From assembly GCA_032988165.1 (NCBI GenBank), contig JANTQF010000005.1, positions 62,001-126,000 of the forward strand: a stretch of 64,000 nucleotides of DNA, in the 5' to 3' direction. Within the stretch, counting starts at the first letter, position 1; each line of letters begins with the position of its first letter. The stretch comes from Emmonsiellopsis sp. PD_33 (lineage: Eukaryota; Ascomycota; Eurotiomycetes; Onygenales; Ajellomycetaceae). Positions 32,883-45,594 of this stretch are shown here, piece after piece. The notes beneath the pieces are model-generated. The model was not told the DNA's origin and made no database searches. It saw only the letters and a program-made list of their open reading frames with translations. A program made the translations under genes and the position numbers.

Positions 32883-34295
32883 ATGCATTTCCTCTCCACC
32901 ATCCTCCCAGTCGCCCTGGCGGCGCTTTCAACCGTTAACGGCGCCCCAGTCATCAAGGCCGCCGCTGGCAGAAAGGCCATCGCCAATGGATACGTGGTCG
33001 TGATGAAGCCAGAGACTTCTTCCGAGAAGTTTGAGACTCACCGCTCCTGGGTTGGCAAGACCCAGAGCGAATTTGTCGGAATCGCCGAAGCTGGTGTTAA
33101 GAAGACCTACAACTTCGCTACCGGCCTGAAGGGATACGCTGGTCGTTTCGATGCTGATGTTATCAAGAAGATTACCGAGGATCCTGATGTATGGCAAAAT
33201 CCCTAGGCTCTTTTTTTTCGGGTATACCACTATGAGTTACTGACTGTAAACAATCACAGGTTGCATACGTTGAGGAGGACTTTGTCGTGCACGCATACGA
33301 CCTCGAGACCCAGCCCGATGCCCCATCCTGGGGTCTTCCACGTGTCTCCTCTGCGACCGCCGGTGCCACCGACTACATCTATGACTCCACCGCCGGCGAG
33401 GGCGTCACCGCCTACATTGTCGACACTGGTATCGAAGTTGACCACTCGGACTTTGGTGGACGCGCCACCTGGGGAACCAACACTGCCGACTCGGAGGACA
33501 CTGACTGCAACGGCCACGGCACCCACGTTGCCGGCACCGTCGCCGGTACCGAGTACGGGCTTGCCAAGAAGGCTAGCCTCATCGCCGTCAAGGTGCTCGA
33601 CTGCGACGGAAGCGGATCCAACTCTGGTGTCATCGAGGGCATGCAGTGGGCTGTCGACCACGCCACCTCGAACGGCGACCCCAAGAAGAGCGTCATGAAC
33701 ATGAGCTTGGGTGGTGCCTTCTCTCAGGCTTCCAACGATGCTGCTGCCGCTGTCGTCAGCGCTGGTATCTTCCTTGCTGTCGCTGCTGGTAACGAGGCTG
33801 TGAGTACCTCCTGATACGTTTCTTTACATGCGCTCCCCCCAAATTCCCAGAATATCCTTGCTAACAACCACAATTTTAGTCTGATGCGTCCTCCTCCTCC
33901 CCTGCCTCCGAGCCATCCGCCTGCACCATTGGCGCCTCTGACTCCACCGATGTCATTGCTGAATTCTCCAACTTCGGTGAACTCGGTAAGTTTTAACCCA
34001 TTCCCTCCCTGTCCCCAGCCACCGATATCACAACTACTAACACAGCCACAACACAGTTGACGTCTTCGCTCCTGGTGTCGATATCGTCTCCACCTACATT
34101 GGCGGCGGCACTGAGAGTCTCTCCGGAACTTCTATGGCCTCTCCCCACGCCTGCGGCCTGGGCGCCTATCTCATCGCTCTTGAGGGCATCAACGGCAGCG
34201 CCGTCTGCGACCGCCTCATCGAGCTCGCCAACGCTGCGGTCACTGGTGGCCCCAGCGACACCACTGATAAGCTCATCTTCAACGGTGCCAGCTAA
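32883..34295 (+). CDS. Secreted subtilisin-like serine protease (S8, proteinase K type)
   Basis: The exons are 32883-33188, 33260-33799, 33880-33985 and 34057-34295, giving 396 residues. Residues 1-20 form a signal peptide ending near VNGAP. Residues about 35-113 are an I9 inhibitor propeptide (YVVVMKPETSSEKF). The mature catalytic domain has Asp157 in YIVDTGIEVDH, His188 in NGHGTHVAG and Ser343 in LSGTSMASPH, a complete triad. Length and order match extracellular alkaline proteases of the proteinase K group, made as zymogens and used for extracellular protein degradation. The TATA box and short leader suggest regulated, high expression. No GPI signal or C-terminal extension is present. The neighbouring intergenic stretches are long on both sides. 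Confidence 0.96.
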
Positions 34296-37137
34296 ATGGC
34301 TCGCCGTTTTTCAAGCCCGGAGCCAGATACTATCTTATCTATTCTTAGCTCGAAGTTCATTTTTTGTACATAGGTGGAACAAGTGATGCTGTGTTTAGTT
34401 GTTTTGAGGAATGATCAATGGAAATGAAGTTATCATGACTTAATTTGGCTGCTTCTAGTGTTTGACTTCCGCTTCCACTCTGGCAAAGCAAAGCAAAGCA
34501 AGCTGCCTGATCGAAAGGGTTTCTTTTCTTCCTTATATGCATCTCCTCATAATTCATTTCTTTCTTCTTACTTTTTTCATTTTCATGGAACATTTTCCTT
34601 TCTCCTTAGCTGGGAATATGTATAGCTAGCGATCATACTTTCCTCTTTCACAAAATCAAACACAAGAGTTCTCCCGATGAAACACTATCCAATCCAGATA
34701 CCCTTTCGCAAATTGTCCATTCCTCGCTGGCCAGTCATTGAAAACTCTCGGCATGACCCCCTGGCCTCCCGGCTATATAATTCACGTGATACAATAAACC
34801 CTAACTAACTATTGGCTTATCCCTCACCTATCCCCGTCCCGAATTCCGATGCTTCCAACTTGTTTTCTTCCCTTGCCAAAGCTCTCATCTCTCGCCGCAG
34901 TCTGGTTTACCCAGCCACATACGCGCCCCTATCCTTGTGCACATATCTCTCACAGGCCCAGGTATGTAGATACCACAGTGCCTACCAAATGTGTAACAGA
35001 CACGCCCAGCCTTACCTAAATACTAACCCATAACCGATGATCCTGTTACTTTAATTGAAGTCCAGCTGACCATGGCTACCATTACCAGCCTTTTTGTATC
35101 CCAGCCCGGCGCTGCAGTTTACCAGCCGCCCAACTAGATCCGGATCACGCAGTTCTCCATCACTGGGATTGTCATGGATATGGATATGGACATGGATATG
35201 GATAGGGTGTGTTACCAAGAGCCATTCTCTCCCCCATCCATTCCATCCAGAATTCTGGACCCAACCGGCCAGCTATCCAAACCATGAATGTCAGCCGGAC
35301 CTAGTTCATTGACCTACCTAATAATACCGAATTATCTCGGACTCCCCCAGTGACCAGAACCATATCCATGCCCCTCATGACAAAAACACGCAACTTCTTT
35401 CTACCTTATTAGTTAGCCATCAAAATGAACAAAAATAACAATATCCCTCCCCACATACATAGTATCAATTCTCAACAAAGAGCTACTCTGCACCGCCTCA
35501 CACTTACTTTATTCCCAGCATTATTTCCAAATCTTCCATACGCAGCTACGTAATAATTTAATAGCTTTCGGACACAAAGATAAAAAAAAAACCCACCATG
35601 GCCACAAAATCCAGCGGGCATATCGAGCGAGATAACTTTGAACCCCTTTGCCGGATAAAATAACGATCGTCAATGTTCGAGGAGCGCGGCGAGTTCGGTA
35701 ATTATTATTTAGAAACATTAGCCAGCGGAGATATTGATAGAAAGTACTAGTACTAGTAGATATAGATCTTCGTAAGATCAGCTCAGCTGGTTTTTCAAGG
35801 CTGTGTCCACTACCTCCGGAGGTGTGTTTATTATTATGTATTTGTGTTTATCCCTGGTAGGATATCAATGCTGATTGTAGATTAGGTATGTAGGAGGCAG
35901 GTGGCTGTGCAGGGCAGTTTTTTCCAATTCTTTATTTGGAATGGAACAACGATCGTTGATGATGGTTGGGATGGGATTAGCGTTTTGTTTCCGAATGGAC
36001 ATTTGAGATACTGCAGTGCAAAGAAACTCCCAAATATTTACGCCGCAACGGAAATAGTTGTGGAAACGGGGTCCTGGAATCAATGGATGAGCCGGGCCTC
36101 GCATAGTAATAAATCGAGGTTTCCCGTGCGAGATAGAGCATTCCTAAACCTGGACGCAGATCGCGGGGCCACCCACTACAACAGGAAGGGAAGCAGCCAG
36201 GGTTGAGCGCGGGTTTTTGAAGAATGAGGGGAAAGTTATGTAAGATGCGTTGAGCCATTCATCTGGAAAGACCACAGGTATTTTTTGAATAGGGTGGTGT
36301 ATTGAATAGGGGTGGTGTATTCATATTGTAGTGTGGTAGAGGATAGAAGTAGGAGATATATATAAAAACCCACTGGTAGGTGTCTACTGGGTAGATTCCG
36401 AGGTGATCAAAATACTACCATCTGATGCCTTGACACACCGAGACAAAATCTATATCCAATTAATCCAATTAAATCAAGTTAGAAATATCATATTATTTTG
36501 GTTTGCTCTGCTCTGCTCGCTTGCTTGCCTGCTAATAAGAAAAAGGGAAGAAAACAAGATAATGAAGATGAAGATGAGGTCAAATACAAGTAGAATATTA
36601 CCCAGCCGCCGGCTGAACCAAGAGGGGAAAAGCAAACCGCTAGCAAAATATCGAACAATGAATCAAAAAGGAAAAACAGATTAGGTAGCAATGATGACAT
36701 GCATGGAAAAATTATGTAGATATTAGTATGTATGAAGTTCCAGAATGAACAGATTCATCCAGTGTAGCGGCAATGGCGATGCTTTTTAGACAAAGAAAAA
36801 TGAGATGTTATCCTGCTTGCTTCCCAAAAACACGAGAGGTAGCATTAGCAAAAAGGAGAAAAGAAAACACGCGGCTAAATAGACCAGACAGATACACCCA
36901 AATAATCGATAGACCAAAAAACAACATAAAAAAAAAGACAAGAAGACAAAATGTCCGAGATTACAAAGAAATAGTAAATATAATGGAAGAAAGAAAAAGG
37001 AGAAAGACCTTTTCCCACATGTCAAGAGGAGAAAGAATCGAGGGAGTAATAGCCAAAGTCATTAAGGTGCTGCCGCGTTTTTTCTAAATCTGGCAGCGGA
37101 TAGATAGGAGAGAAAATCATCTTCCTGCTTTCCTTTT
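34296..37137. other. Intergenic, convergent 3' flanks
   Basis: About 2.8 kb between the subtilisin stop and the csmB-like stop. It contains A-rich tracts, AAAGC repeats near 34485-34500 and no credible gene. A protein-like stretch near 35930-36100 lacks an ATG and was not accepted. Confidence 0.55.
35173..35206. repeat. ATGGAT/ATGGAC hexamer microsatellite
   Basis: About five tandem ATGGAT-type hexamers with one variant unit, in non-coding DNA between the subtilisin and csmB-like genes. Confidence 0.8.
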
Positions 37138-40100
37138 TTACATGTTGGCAAGTTCAATGTCGATCTGTCGATCCAAGAATGCTTTCTTGTCGCCGGTCAA
37201 TGTTGTCTGTAACCGTTGCTCGACGAGAGCGCGCACTATAATCATAGGGGTTAGTATAACGGACAACGCCAAAGCAACAGAAGGGAATAGCGCTACATAC
37301 CTTGCTTCTTCGTCACGGTATCTAAATCGACCTCCCCAAGACAGTTCTGAATCGCGTCCGTAATAGTCGCCTCATCTGGCCCTGAACTTGGTGCAGATCT
37401 AAAGTCCACAACAGTGCTTACTGGACGAGAAGCGTATCCGGCGGCTCCAGGTCCCAATGGACTGCGCGTACTTTGCCGCTGAGGGACCCCAAGATGAGAA
37501 TCGAACCCACTCAACCGACTGGTGTTGGCAGGATTGTCTTGGTAGGTGGTGAGGTTGCCCATAGAGAGGCGGCTTTGGCTTCGGCCTCCCAGCGGATTGT
37601 CTGTGTACCGCGAGAACGTAGACAAGTGGGAATTGCGGTTTCCGGGAGCATTTCCGCCAAAGGGACTCGGGGAGTGCGGGGTCATGTACGGTCCATGATG
37701 GGGTCCTTGAGTAGGGAAGCCAGTTAGGATGGTCGATGCTGGCTTTACGGAAGAATAGGTTGAGTGCATATCATCCATTTCCATGGCTGCATCATCTGTA
37801 TAAACTGGTTGGTAGAACTTCTCCTGTCCAGTTGGCGAATTGCCACGACGACCGGGGAGATTGTTTGCAAGAGCGTAATCGTCCCAGCGTTGGAGAGGAA
37901 TGCTTCTGGGATCGAAGACTTCATCCTCAACGGCGATCACTCGTTTGTCGCCCTTTTCGCCAATAACAATACGGGTATTACCCCATGAGAAATTGTCCTG
38001 ATTCCAGAAAGAGTAGAGTGGGAGCACAAAGCTGTAAATCGGGAAGGCTATAATGTAGATTATCATCCATCCAATATGCTGCCACTGTCGTTTGATAATG
38101 AAGATGATAGCCTGCAAACCGTAAACACCTGCGAGGATGGCGATGGAGACGATCGGGAACTGCCCAGTACCCGATGCAGCAAGATAGATCATATAACCCA
38201 GATAGACACAGGTAGCAGGAAGGATGATTGTGCCGAAAAGGTCAATAAACACCACAAATCTCATACTGAAGAAGCAGAAGCCGCACAAGTCTTGTAGGAA
38301 CATCAATTCCGCCAGGTTGTGAATTGTAGAGTTGATCCAACGACGTCTCTGAGACAACAGAACACTCCATGTTTCTGGGGCTGCGGTATTTGCATATGCG
38401 TCTGGAACGAATTTATACGACATGGCTGGGAAATGCTTCGTCATCAAGGTAGTAAGGTATCGATCCTCTCCAAGGGCTAACAAATTCTTTTTATGTAGCG
38501 TGTCAACGTCGATATCGGAGTATTCACTCAGGACCTTATCCGAAATGATAAGGGGGCGACCTTTATCAGCAGTACGAAGACGATACATGCAGAAACTAAG
38601 AAATGTTAGCTAAACAGTGATATGCTAAGAGAGAAGGCGGGGGATAGTACCATCCGGGAAGACAAGTAACACTGCCAAACAAAGATTCGAAGGCCTTGGC
38701 GAGGTGATGGGAGATATAATATTCGTAAACCTGGATCATAGTCCACCAACTTCGTTCTTCATTTTCCAAGCTAGTTTCACCACATATACCGGCAATTTTG
38801 GCGTCATTTGCACAGCTTGCCACGAGTCGGTTCAGCGAGTCCTCCTTCACACTGGTGTCGGCATCCACCATAAGGAGGTACTCATAAAGCTCAGGATCGA
38901 CTCCGATAATGTTGTTGATTTGATGGAACATTTCCAGCTCAAGCGGCGACATTGCTGAACGATGGTGCACCCGGTTGAGGAAGCTTAGAAGCAAGACCTG
39001 CGAGTCACGCTTTCCTCGATTTCCAGGTTTGGACTTATTCTGCTCGGATTCTTTTCCGACCTTGACGATGACAATGTAAGGAACGACGTTGCCCTCGAAT
39101 TCATAAAGGCCGGAATACACCTTGCCATAATTAAGCTGGTCGCTGCCCTCACCAACAGATCTGAACGGGAGGGCCGGAGGGTCAATTTTTGGATCAACAC
39201 CCAAGATATCGAGGACAATTTTCGGAGTCGGTCTGTCATTGCCTCCTCCGACAATCATGCCGTCACAAATCACACAGATAAGCTTCCGTTTATTATCGTA
39301 CTGGAGGGCCGTTAGGGAGTCAAGTGCTTTGCGTAGCTGGTCTTCTCCCTCAGTGTAAGCCGGCACTTGGCAAATAACGAACTTGTCCTGCATGGCGGGT
39401 CGTCGTTTTGTACCAAGCTGCAGCGCAGCAACGAACTTGATAATAATCACACTGGCAAGGAGAATTGTAAAGGCGAGAAGAATGTAGTTGTTCACTTGGC
39501 ATTTGGGTGTCTGTCGGAAATCTGATTTCCCAACGTAAAATTGGTTGTTCAAACAGTTGAGAGCGTTCTGAAACTCGCGGGTAGTCTGCCACTTGTCGGA
39601 AATATCTCCGCCTGCATTATTCTGGAATAGATCGGTAACTTTCTCGGGAAGGAATTTGTAGGTTGCAATATTATTCATCCGTTTGACCGTATAAAAGTAG
39701 TCAGTTAGGTCGTAAACCCTTTGGTTAAGTACGGCCCATTGTCGTTGGTCGTCCTCTGCCTGTGTAGATAGTGTTTTCTTATCCCAGACAACATCACCTT
39801 TGAAATATTCCTTGATTTTAGGCATGAATTTCTTTTCGTACCAGTTAATGTCGTACAAGGAAATAGTCGGATCGGGCTGTAATTTAGGACCAGATACATG
39901 TTCAGCATCAGGGTACAGAACAGCGTCTGTTTTATTGTGTTGCAGTTTGAACGTATCCGGTATATCGAAACCAGGGCACGCTTGCGTAAGCGGGATCGGG
40001 AAGTAGGCATCCATATTTGCGCCGCGGAATGGTTCCATGGCAGATTTGGAGGTATCCTTGTTACCGGCGTGTTGAATCTTCCAAAATTTGCTGATGTCAT

Positions 40101-42657
40101 AGACTTTGCCGTGGATGCTAACATAAAAGTCATTGTCGCCTTGGTGATATGAGACTTCTTTCTCAGACCAGACCTTGTCTTTATTTGGGCAGAGCAAATT
40201 TCCAAAAGCAATGATCCAAAACAGAATAAGACCGTTCAGGATAAGGATGAGCGTCATGAGTGTAATCTTTTCTCGCCAGGCCATTCGAACATCTGGTCGC
40301 TTCATACGGCCGATGTAACGAAGGACGAAGGAAGGAATCCAGAACGTGAGAGCCCAAGTGAGGCCTGCCCAAACACGACGACTGAGAGGAATTTTCTTTT
40401 GCTCGATTTTCTTTGGGTCGCCAAATTCGGGATCTATTTGACCTGTGTACCTCCCTAGATCCTGGTCATAATATTGCTCGTCGTGTTTTCTGTCGTCACC
40501 CTTGGGGCCGAGGCCGTAATCTCCAACCTGGTGTTGAGCAGGTTGGCCAACAGTAGGGGCAATGGAACGGGCCCCTCCAATAACACTCTGAGACATCATG
40601 CTTTGTCTATGCATAAGATTCTCGCGGCTGCCCGCCATACTCATATCTGGTTGAAAGAATGGGCTTGCATTCGGTGGGGGGGTTGAAGAGTAGCCACTCT
40701 CATATGGTGTCATTGTAGGAGGATTAAACGGATCCGCAGCGCCCTCGTGCTGTGGCTTCATATCCAACATCGTCTCAGCATCCCACCACGCGCTTTCTCT
40801 CATCCAGATTCTTTCGTTTCCAATGACAACGTCCCCGTTGCTCCACCCTCGTTCGAGAATCCAGTTTTCCGCACCATCTTTTCCTTCCTGACATCCAAGT
40901 CGGGAGTATCGTGTATGAAATTCATCAATGTCAAAATCCGCTGTGAAATCAAGTTGTTTGCTTCGACGATTGGCCCATTCAGGAAGTCTCCAAGCGCGGA
41001 GCTGGCGGGAGACTGTTCCAGCGGACCATGACGACGTGACAGACGGCAACGAAGCAAGCGTGGCAGGCGAGTCATCTGTAGGGTGGAGCGAAAGGTGATA
41101 CCATACTCTACTGCTTCCAAGAGTGTTGTTGAGGTCAAAGCGACCTCGCTTGCCAAGACTAATACCTTCGTTTTGAACCGGATAGACAATCTGTCGAAGG
41201 AAACTACCCTGTTCCAGTTCCAGGGCAACCTTTTCTAGCACGTCTTCTTTCTTGTCCTGCGCATGTTCGCGTTCTCGACTAGCGACGCTTCCGGTTACAC
41301 CCATATCTGCCTCAACCTCAGCCACTGCATTCTGCATTTCTTTGATCACAGAGTGGCCGGGGGTAACAATGTCGATTCCGTCCTCTTTCATTTCCGCATT
41401 GATACCGAGAGAGTCGTCGAAGACACCCCTGAGGGCGATGGCCTTACCCAATGCGGGGTCAGGAACCTCAACAACTGTGATGCTGACAGTATCGCCCGTC
41501 TCCTCCTCGCCCCATGGGCTATGTGCACCAGGGCCACCGTCATTAGAACCATTATCCTGCATGTTATGAAGCTCGGTAGCAATAGCCTCGTTAGCCTTGG
41601 ATATGACCCAATCGACCAAAGCCTCGTAAATGCCTGCAATTAGAATCTCACGTTCGTCGGTGCTGCACTTGTGGAGAAGTACTTCCGGGTCTACGTTTAA
41701 AAGTCCTCCAACATCTTCGCATATTTCTTCAAGCTCTTCTTGGTCGACAAGGAAGCCCAGTGCATTGCCTAGTTTCAGCAGAGCTGCCAGAGCTGCGAGA
41801 AGAGATCTATGTGCAGCTCCCTTGATACCAATGGCTTTAAGACATGCCCTGAAATCTTCCGCGGAAGCTGCATCGTCTGCAGTTGGGAGATACGACGGTG
41901 GCGTAAATGTCTGGGATTTGTTTAAGAGGGCATATGTGGATGAATCCTTAAGACTCAAAAATTCTCTTTCTGCCGGGGTTGAAGCGGAAGTAAGGAGAAA
42001 ATAGAAGACATCGAACGCACGATATCCTGCCTCCGGTGGAATTCTAAGGAGACCCCGAGAAACATCAACGCCGGCGTTAGATAATGCCAACGACAGGGAC
42101 GAGACACGACCCGTAAGGGTGAAGGTGTAAGACACAGCAAGAGCAGAGAACCCGAACTGTGCTGGGTTAAAAGGCGTGACCTGGGAAATAAATGGTCGAA
42201 TGGCAGACAGGGCATTATAGACAGAGGATGGAGTTGACAAGGGCAACGATGCTAGGAATGGGGAAAGAAGCGAGGGCGCGGACTGGTGAGAGGAACTATT
42301 TGAAAGGCTATTAGTATACAGTTAAGATAGATAGTGGTCTTTGAAGCGATTGACGAACCATAGTACGATGCATCCATCTTCGGCTCTTCTCCGGGCATGT
42401 TCCCAAGCTCTTCTTCCTAGCTCAGCATCAAATGTTCCTCCTGTTTCGCCATTGGGACCAGGACTGGCAGCAGTAAGCCATGTATTAACTGCAAGGCTCG
42501 TCCCAGAGTCAAGTTGATATGATTGACCGGACGTATAAATCGTATGAAGAGCGTTGAGAAGGGTAGTTGTTGAGACCTGGGCACCCTGTTGTCCCGCCAC
42601 ACGAGAGCCCAGGGCAGCAGAAGAGCTATTCGAATACACGGAATACCGGTTCGCCAT
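37138..42657 (-). CDS. csmB: Chitin synthase with degenerate myosin-like domain (class VII type, CsmB-like)
   Basis: The minus-strand exons are 42657-42359, 42295-38651, 38595-37301 and 37235-37138, giving 1778 residues, close to the usual length. Intron joins all keep phase. The N-terminal third is a myosin-motor-like domain in which I find no P-loop GESGSGKT-type motif. A transmembrane pair with RMKRPDVRMAWREK and a cytochrome b5-like domain (FYVSIHGKVYDISKF) follow. The chitin synthase domain has CQVPAYTEGE, VDADTS, EDRYLTT and QRRRWINST (residues about 1397-1405). The C-terminus ends in a DEK_C-like helix bundle. The enzyme transfers GlcNAc from UDP-GlcNAc to chitin at the plasma membrane of tips and septa. 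It is head-to-head with the class V gene, as in Aspergillus. The short, P-loop-less motor distinguishes it from class V. Confidence 0.95.
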
Positions 42658-43146
42658 GGCTATCGTTCAAATAGTGGTCCTAAACGGCGGGGAGATACAG
42701 GCAAATAAAGGATTTGAGGCCGTTAGAAGCGGACGGTTGAGCAACGGAGACGCTTTCCACCCATCCACAGATGATATGCCTCCTCCGGCCCTAGGGGCGG
42801 CAGAGAAGAAAATATCCTGACTTGTTCAAAAAATCGCAGCCCTTGGTCGATATATCGTCACTAATCTGGTCGATATTTCAATCGTGGAAGGCGGCTCGAC
42901 CTGGCCTTTGGTAGAGAAGCAGTCGATGGGCGCAGCGGAGGGAGTAAACAATAGCGAAAGACGAGGACACCAGGGTCCGAACGAATGTGAAACGACGAGC
43001 TCCTCGCAACCGCAGCAACAAGAACGCAAAGGGAGAGAGGGGAACGAGAGACGAGGACGGAGACAAACGATGATGCTGAGAAGTCGACGAGAACGTCGAG
43101 AGAGCGAGGATGGCTGGAGGTAAACATGGGGTGCTGTGTATGGTAA

Positions 43147-43160
43147 GTACCGTACCGTAC
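43147..43160. promoter_or_regulatory. GTACC tandem motif, csmB side
   Basis: GTACCGTACCGTAC lies about 490 bp upstream of the csmB-like ATG. A related palindrome CCGTACGG follows at 43211-43218, next to the CCAAT box. The same motif recurs on the csmA side. Confidence 0.45.
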
Positions 43161-44997
43161 GCGCTGACAGAACCGGTTGCGGGCGCAGCTGAGCCTGGCG
43201 CGTAATGTGACCGTACGGCCAATAGTACGGCAGCTAGCGAGTAAATAAAATACCGAGCCGCATCGAGATTTGCCCACACTAACACCCATGATCGCCTCAA
43301 GAGTCAAGCTCCGTCGGGATTCAAGCATCCAGAGACCAGGTCCCCAGCCGCAAGGATTCAGGATTCGTCAAGGGCGAGGAAGATGTGAGGGACGGCACTG
43401 GGACCTGCTCAGTCCAGCAGCAATCGCCGTCCGCGCTCTGGAATGCGACTCTGCGTATCAGCCGGCGGGCTGCAACTCCGGATACGCATCCATTTTTACG
43501 CTCTTCCTGGTCAATATCATGATGCTTTTAACAACATTGGCGAGACAAACATGCCCCAGGGGCATCCCAGATATTGCACTACCAATCACAGGCCGCTAAA
43601 TCGCACGCTCCCCACCCGGCGGCCACCAATAAAATAAGCCCTGGTTAACTGGAAACATTCTCTCTCCAGACGAACTGAACTAAACCCGCTCCTGGTCCTA
43701 CAAATTTGGGCCACGAAAACCGGGTTGCTCAGCAAAAGTCAAAAGACATGCCCCCAATACCGCGGGAAAACCGCAGCGATACAGCAATTGCAAGTCTCCA
43801 TCGACCTCCTTATGACAAGGGATATGGAGGGATAGGTAAGACAAAGACGTCGCCGAAGCTGATAACCTTCCGACAACATTTATTTTACATAAAGAACGCT
43901 GCTTCGCCGCATCCATCAGCTTGGATTTTGGAGGCAGGCCGTCAGCACTTAAAAGTCTCCGTAGCGGGAGCGGCGGCAGGATGCTCTACTCCATGCACCG
44001 AACCCAGAATAGAAAAAAAGGGCAGCTTGGTGCAGGTAACTACTCGCCGGCTGTCATGAATTTGTGGTGACCCCACTGCATAAACCGACGCAGCTTGTCT
44101 GAAACATGAGGTGGCTGCATCTATTGACGTTCCACCGCCCATTCGATTCGATCTTGGACGGGGCTTCCATAAATAGGAGGCAGTCTTGGTCGGATCACGA
44201 TCGACCAATTCCTGGAAAATAAACTGTTTCCTACTCCGTATTCTCCTCGTCATCGAGTTTTGTCGCCCAGCATGGACTCCGTCCTGAACTTTTTTTTTTT
44301 GTATTTTTAGCCACACCAACGATACGCCGCTAAGATCAACAACAATTTTCATGCCAGGGATCACAAGCATCAGGGAGAGCATAGTCTCAGTTGGAGTCCC
44401 CACACGATGGCCTGGAGTGGCGAGTAGCAGCCTAGCAGGCTTTGGGTCTGAGATTGAGCGTACCACCCATCGCGAACGGGATGTCTGACTAAAGTTACGG
44501 TTCCTCGGCGGACACATGCTTGGGTCTAGCATCACAAAGAACCAGCAGAGTTGATGGGGGTTATTTTTGCTTCTCGAACTGGTGCTTACTCTCAGCCCAA
44601 CGGTCTCCTTCGCTTGTTCGTTGCTTTTCTATTTATTATCCGTTGAATCGACGCCTGTTGGCGGGCGCTGCATGTGTTTGGACCAGTAACAGGCGGGCGG
44701 ATTGGCCAGACTGCCCCAAAAATAGACCGGGCTGCCACTTGTCTTGGATCTCGAAGACAACCTTGGAAAGCTCGGACGCCAGCAGCAGTCTTGGGCCGTC
44801 CCCAGAGGAAAATCCTGCACGAGCGGGTGATCAAGCAGCCGACGCAGAATGGCACTGTCGCAGCGAAAAGTTTTTTATGTCTCGCGGGAGGAATGATCGA
44901 GAATTGTTGGATGGTGTTTGTCCTCTTGTAATAGTAAGAATAATAAGCTCGCTGTAAACACATGGTCGTCTCTAGCGTACGGTACCGAACCGTCCCA

Positions 44998-45015
44998 GGT
45001 ACCGTACCGTACCGT
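44998..45015. promoter_or_regulatory. GTACC tandem motif, csmA side
   Basis: GTACCGTACCGTACCGTA lies about 580 bp upstream of the csmA-like ATG, preceded by GTACGGTACCGAACCGT at 44976-44992. Position and sequence mirror the csmB-side copy. Confidence 0.45.
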
Positions 45016-45594
45016 AAGCCGCCCGGCAATACACGCTGATCGTCCCAATCGAGGCAAGTTTACCTCTTGCTGCTTTGGTCCATGACGGGCTCACCAGCCT
45101 CAACCTCACCTCGCCCGGGCCATCACATCTTCTCCAACATCACCGTCTCTTCTGCCCGTTCCCAGCCTCTCCCTCTCTCGACCCGCTGCCCTCTGTACCA
45201 CTCGTTTGTCCTTCTCTTCTCTCCTGTCGTTTGCCTTGCAGTTGCGGCTTCGGGTTTGTTCTGCATCTAGATTCCTTCCAACGCTCATTCACCAGGACGG
45301 CCGGCGGGAGAATTTTTGATTCTTGCGATCTTCAACCGCCTCGTTCTCGTTCTTCGCTACAAATCCCCTGTATCTTCGACTTATAGCGTTCCGTTCTTCG
45401 CACTCGCGGTCGTCGGTTCCTTTCCTGCCTCTGTTTACTTTCCCCGATGTCGGGATACGCTGCCTGTCTGTAGAGAGAAAGTTGCCCTTGGGTTACCCAA
45501 CATTGCCCACATTCATTGCTTGTCTGGCCCATAACTTTCGTTAACCAGACGGCCATTTGGCCAGATACTTGGCTGGGCATATCTACTGCTCACC

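Larger units (their letters stand above)
42658..45594. promoter_or_regulatory. Shared bidirectional promoter region of the csmB-like and csmA-like genes
   Basis: 2.9 kb separate the two start codons. No gene is evident inside it. GTACC-type repeats occur near both ends (43147-43160 and 44998-45015), with a CCAAT box at 43219-43223 and a long CT-rich leader before the csmA-like ATG. Co-regulation of the pair is an inference from the arrangement. Confidence 0.75.

Noticed and set aside
35901..36206. Protein-like plus frame (FFQFFIWNGTTIVDDGW...)
   Set aside because: It has no ATG, no splice signals that bring one in, and no recognisable domain; it is probably chance.
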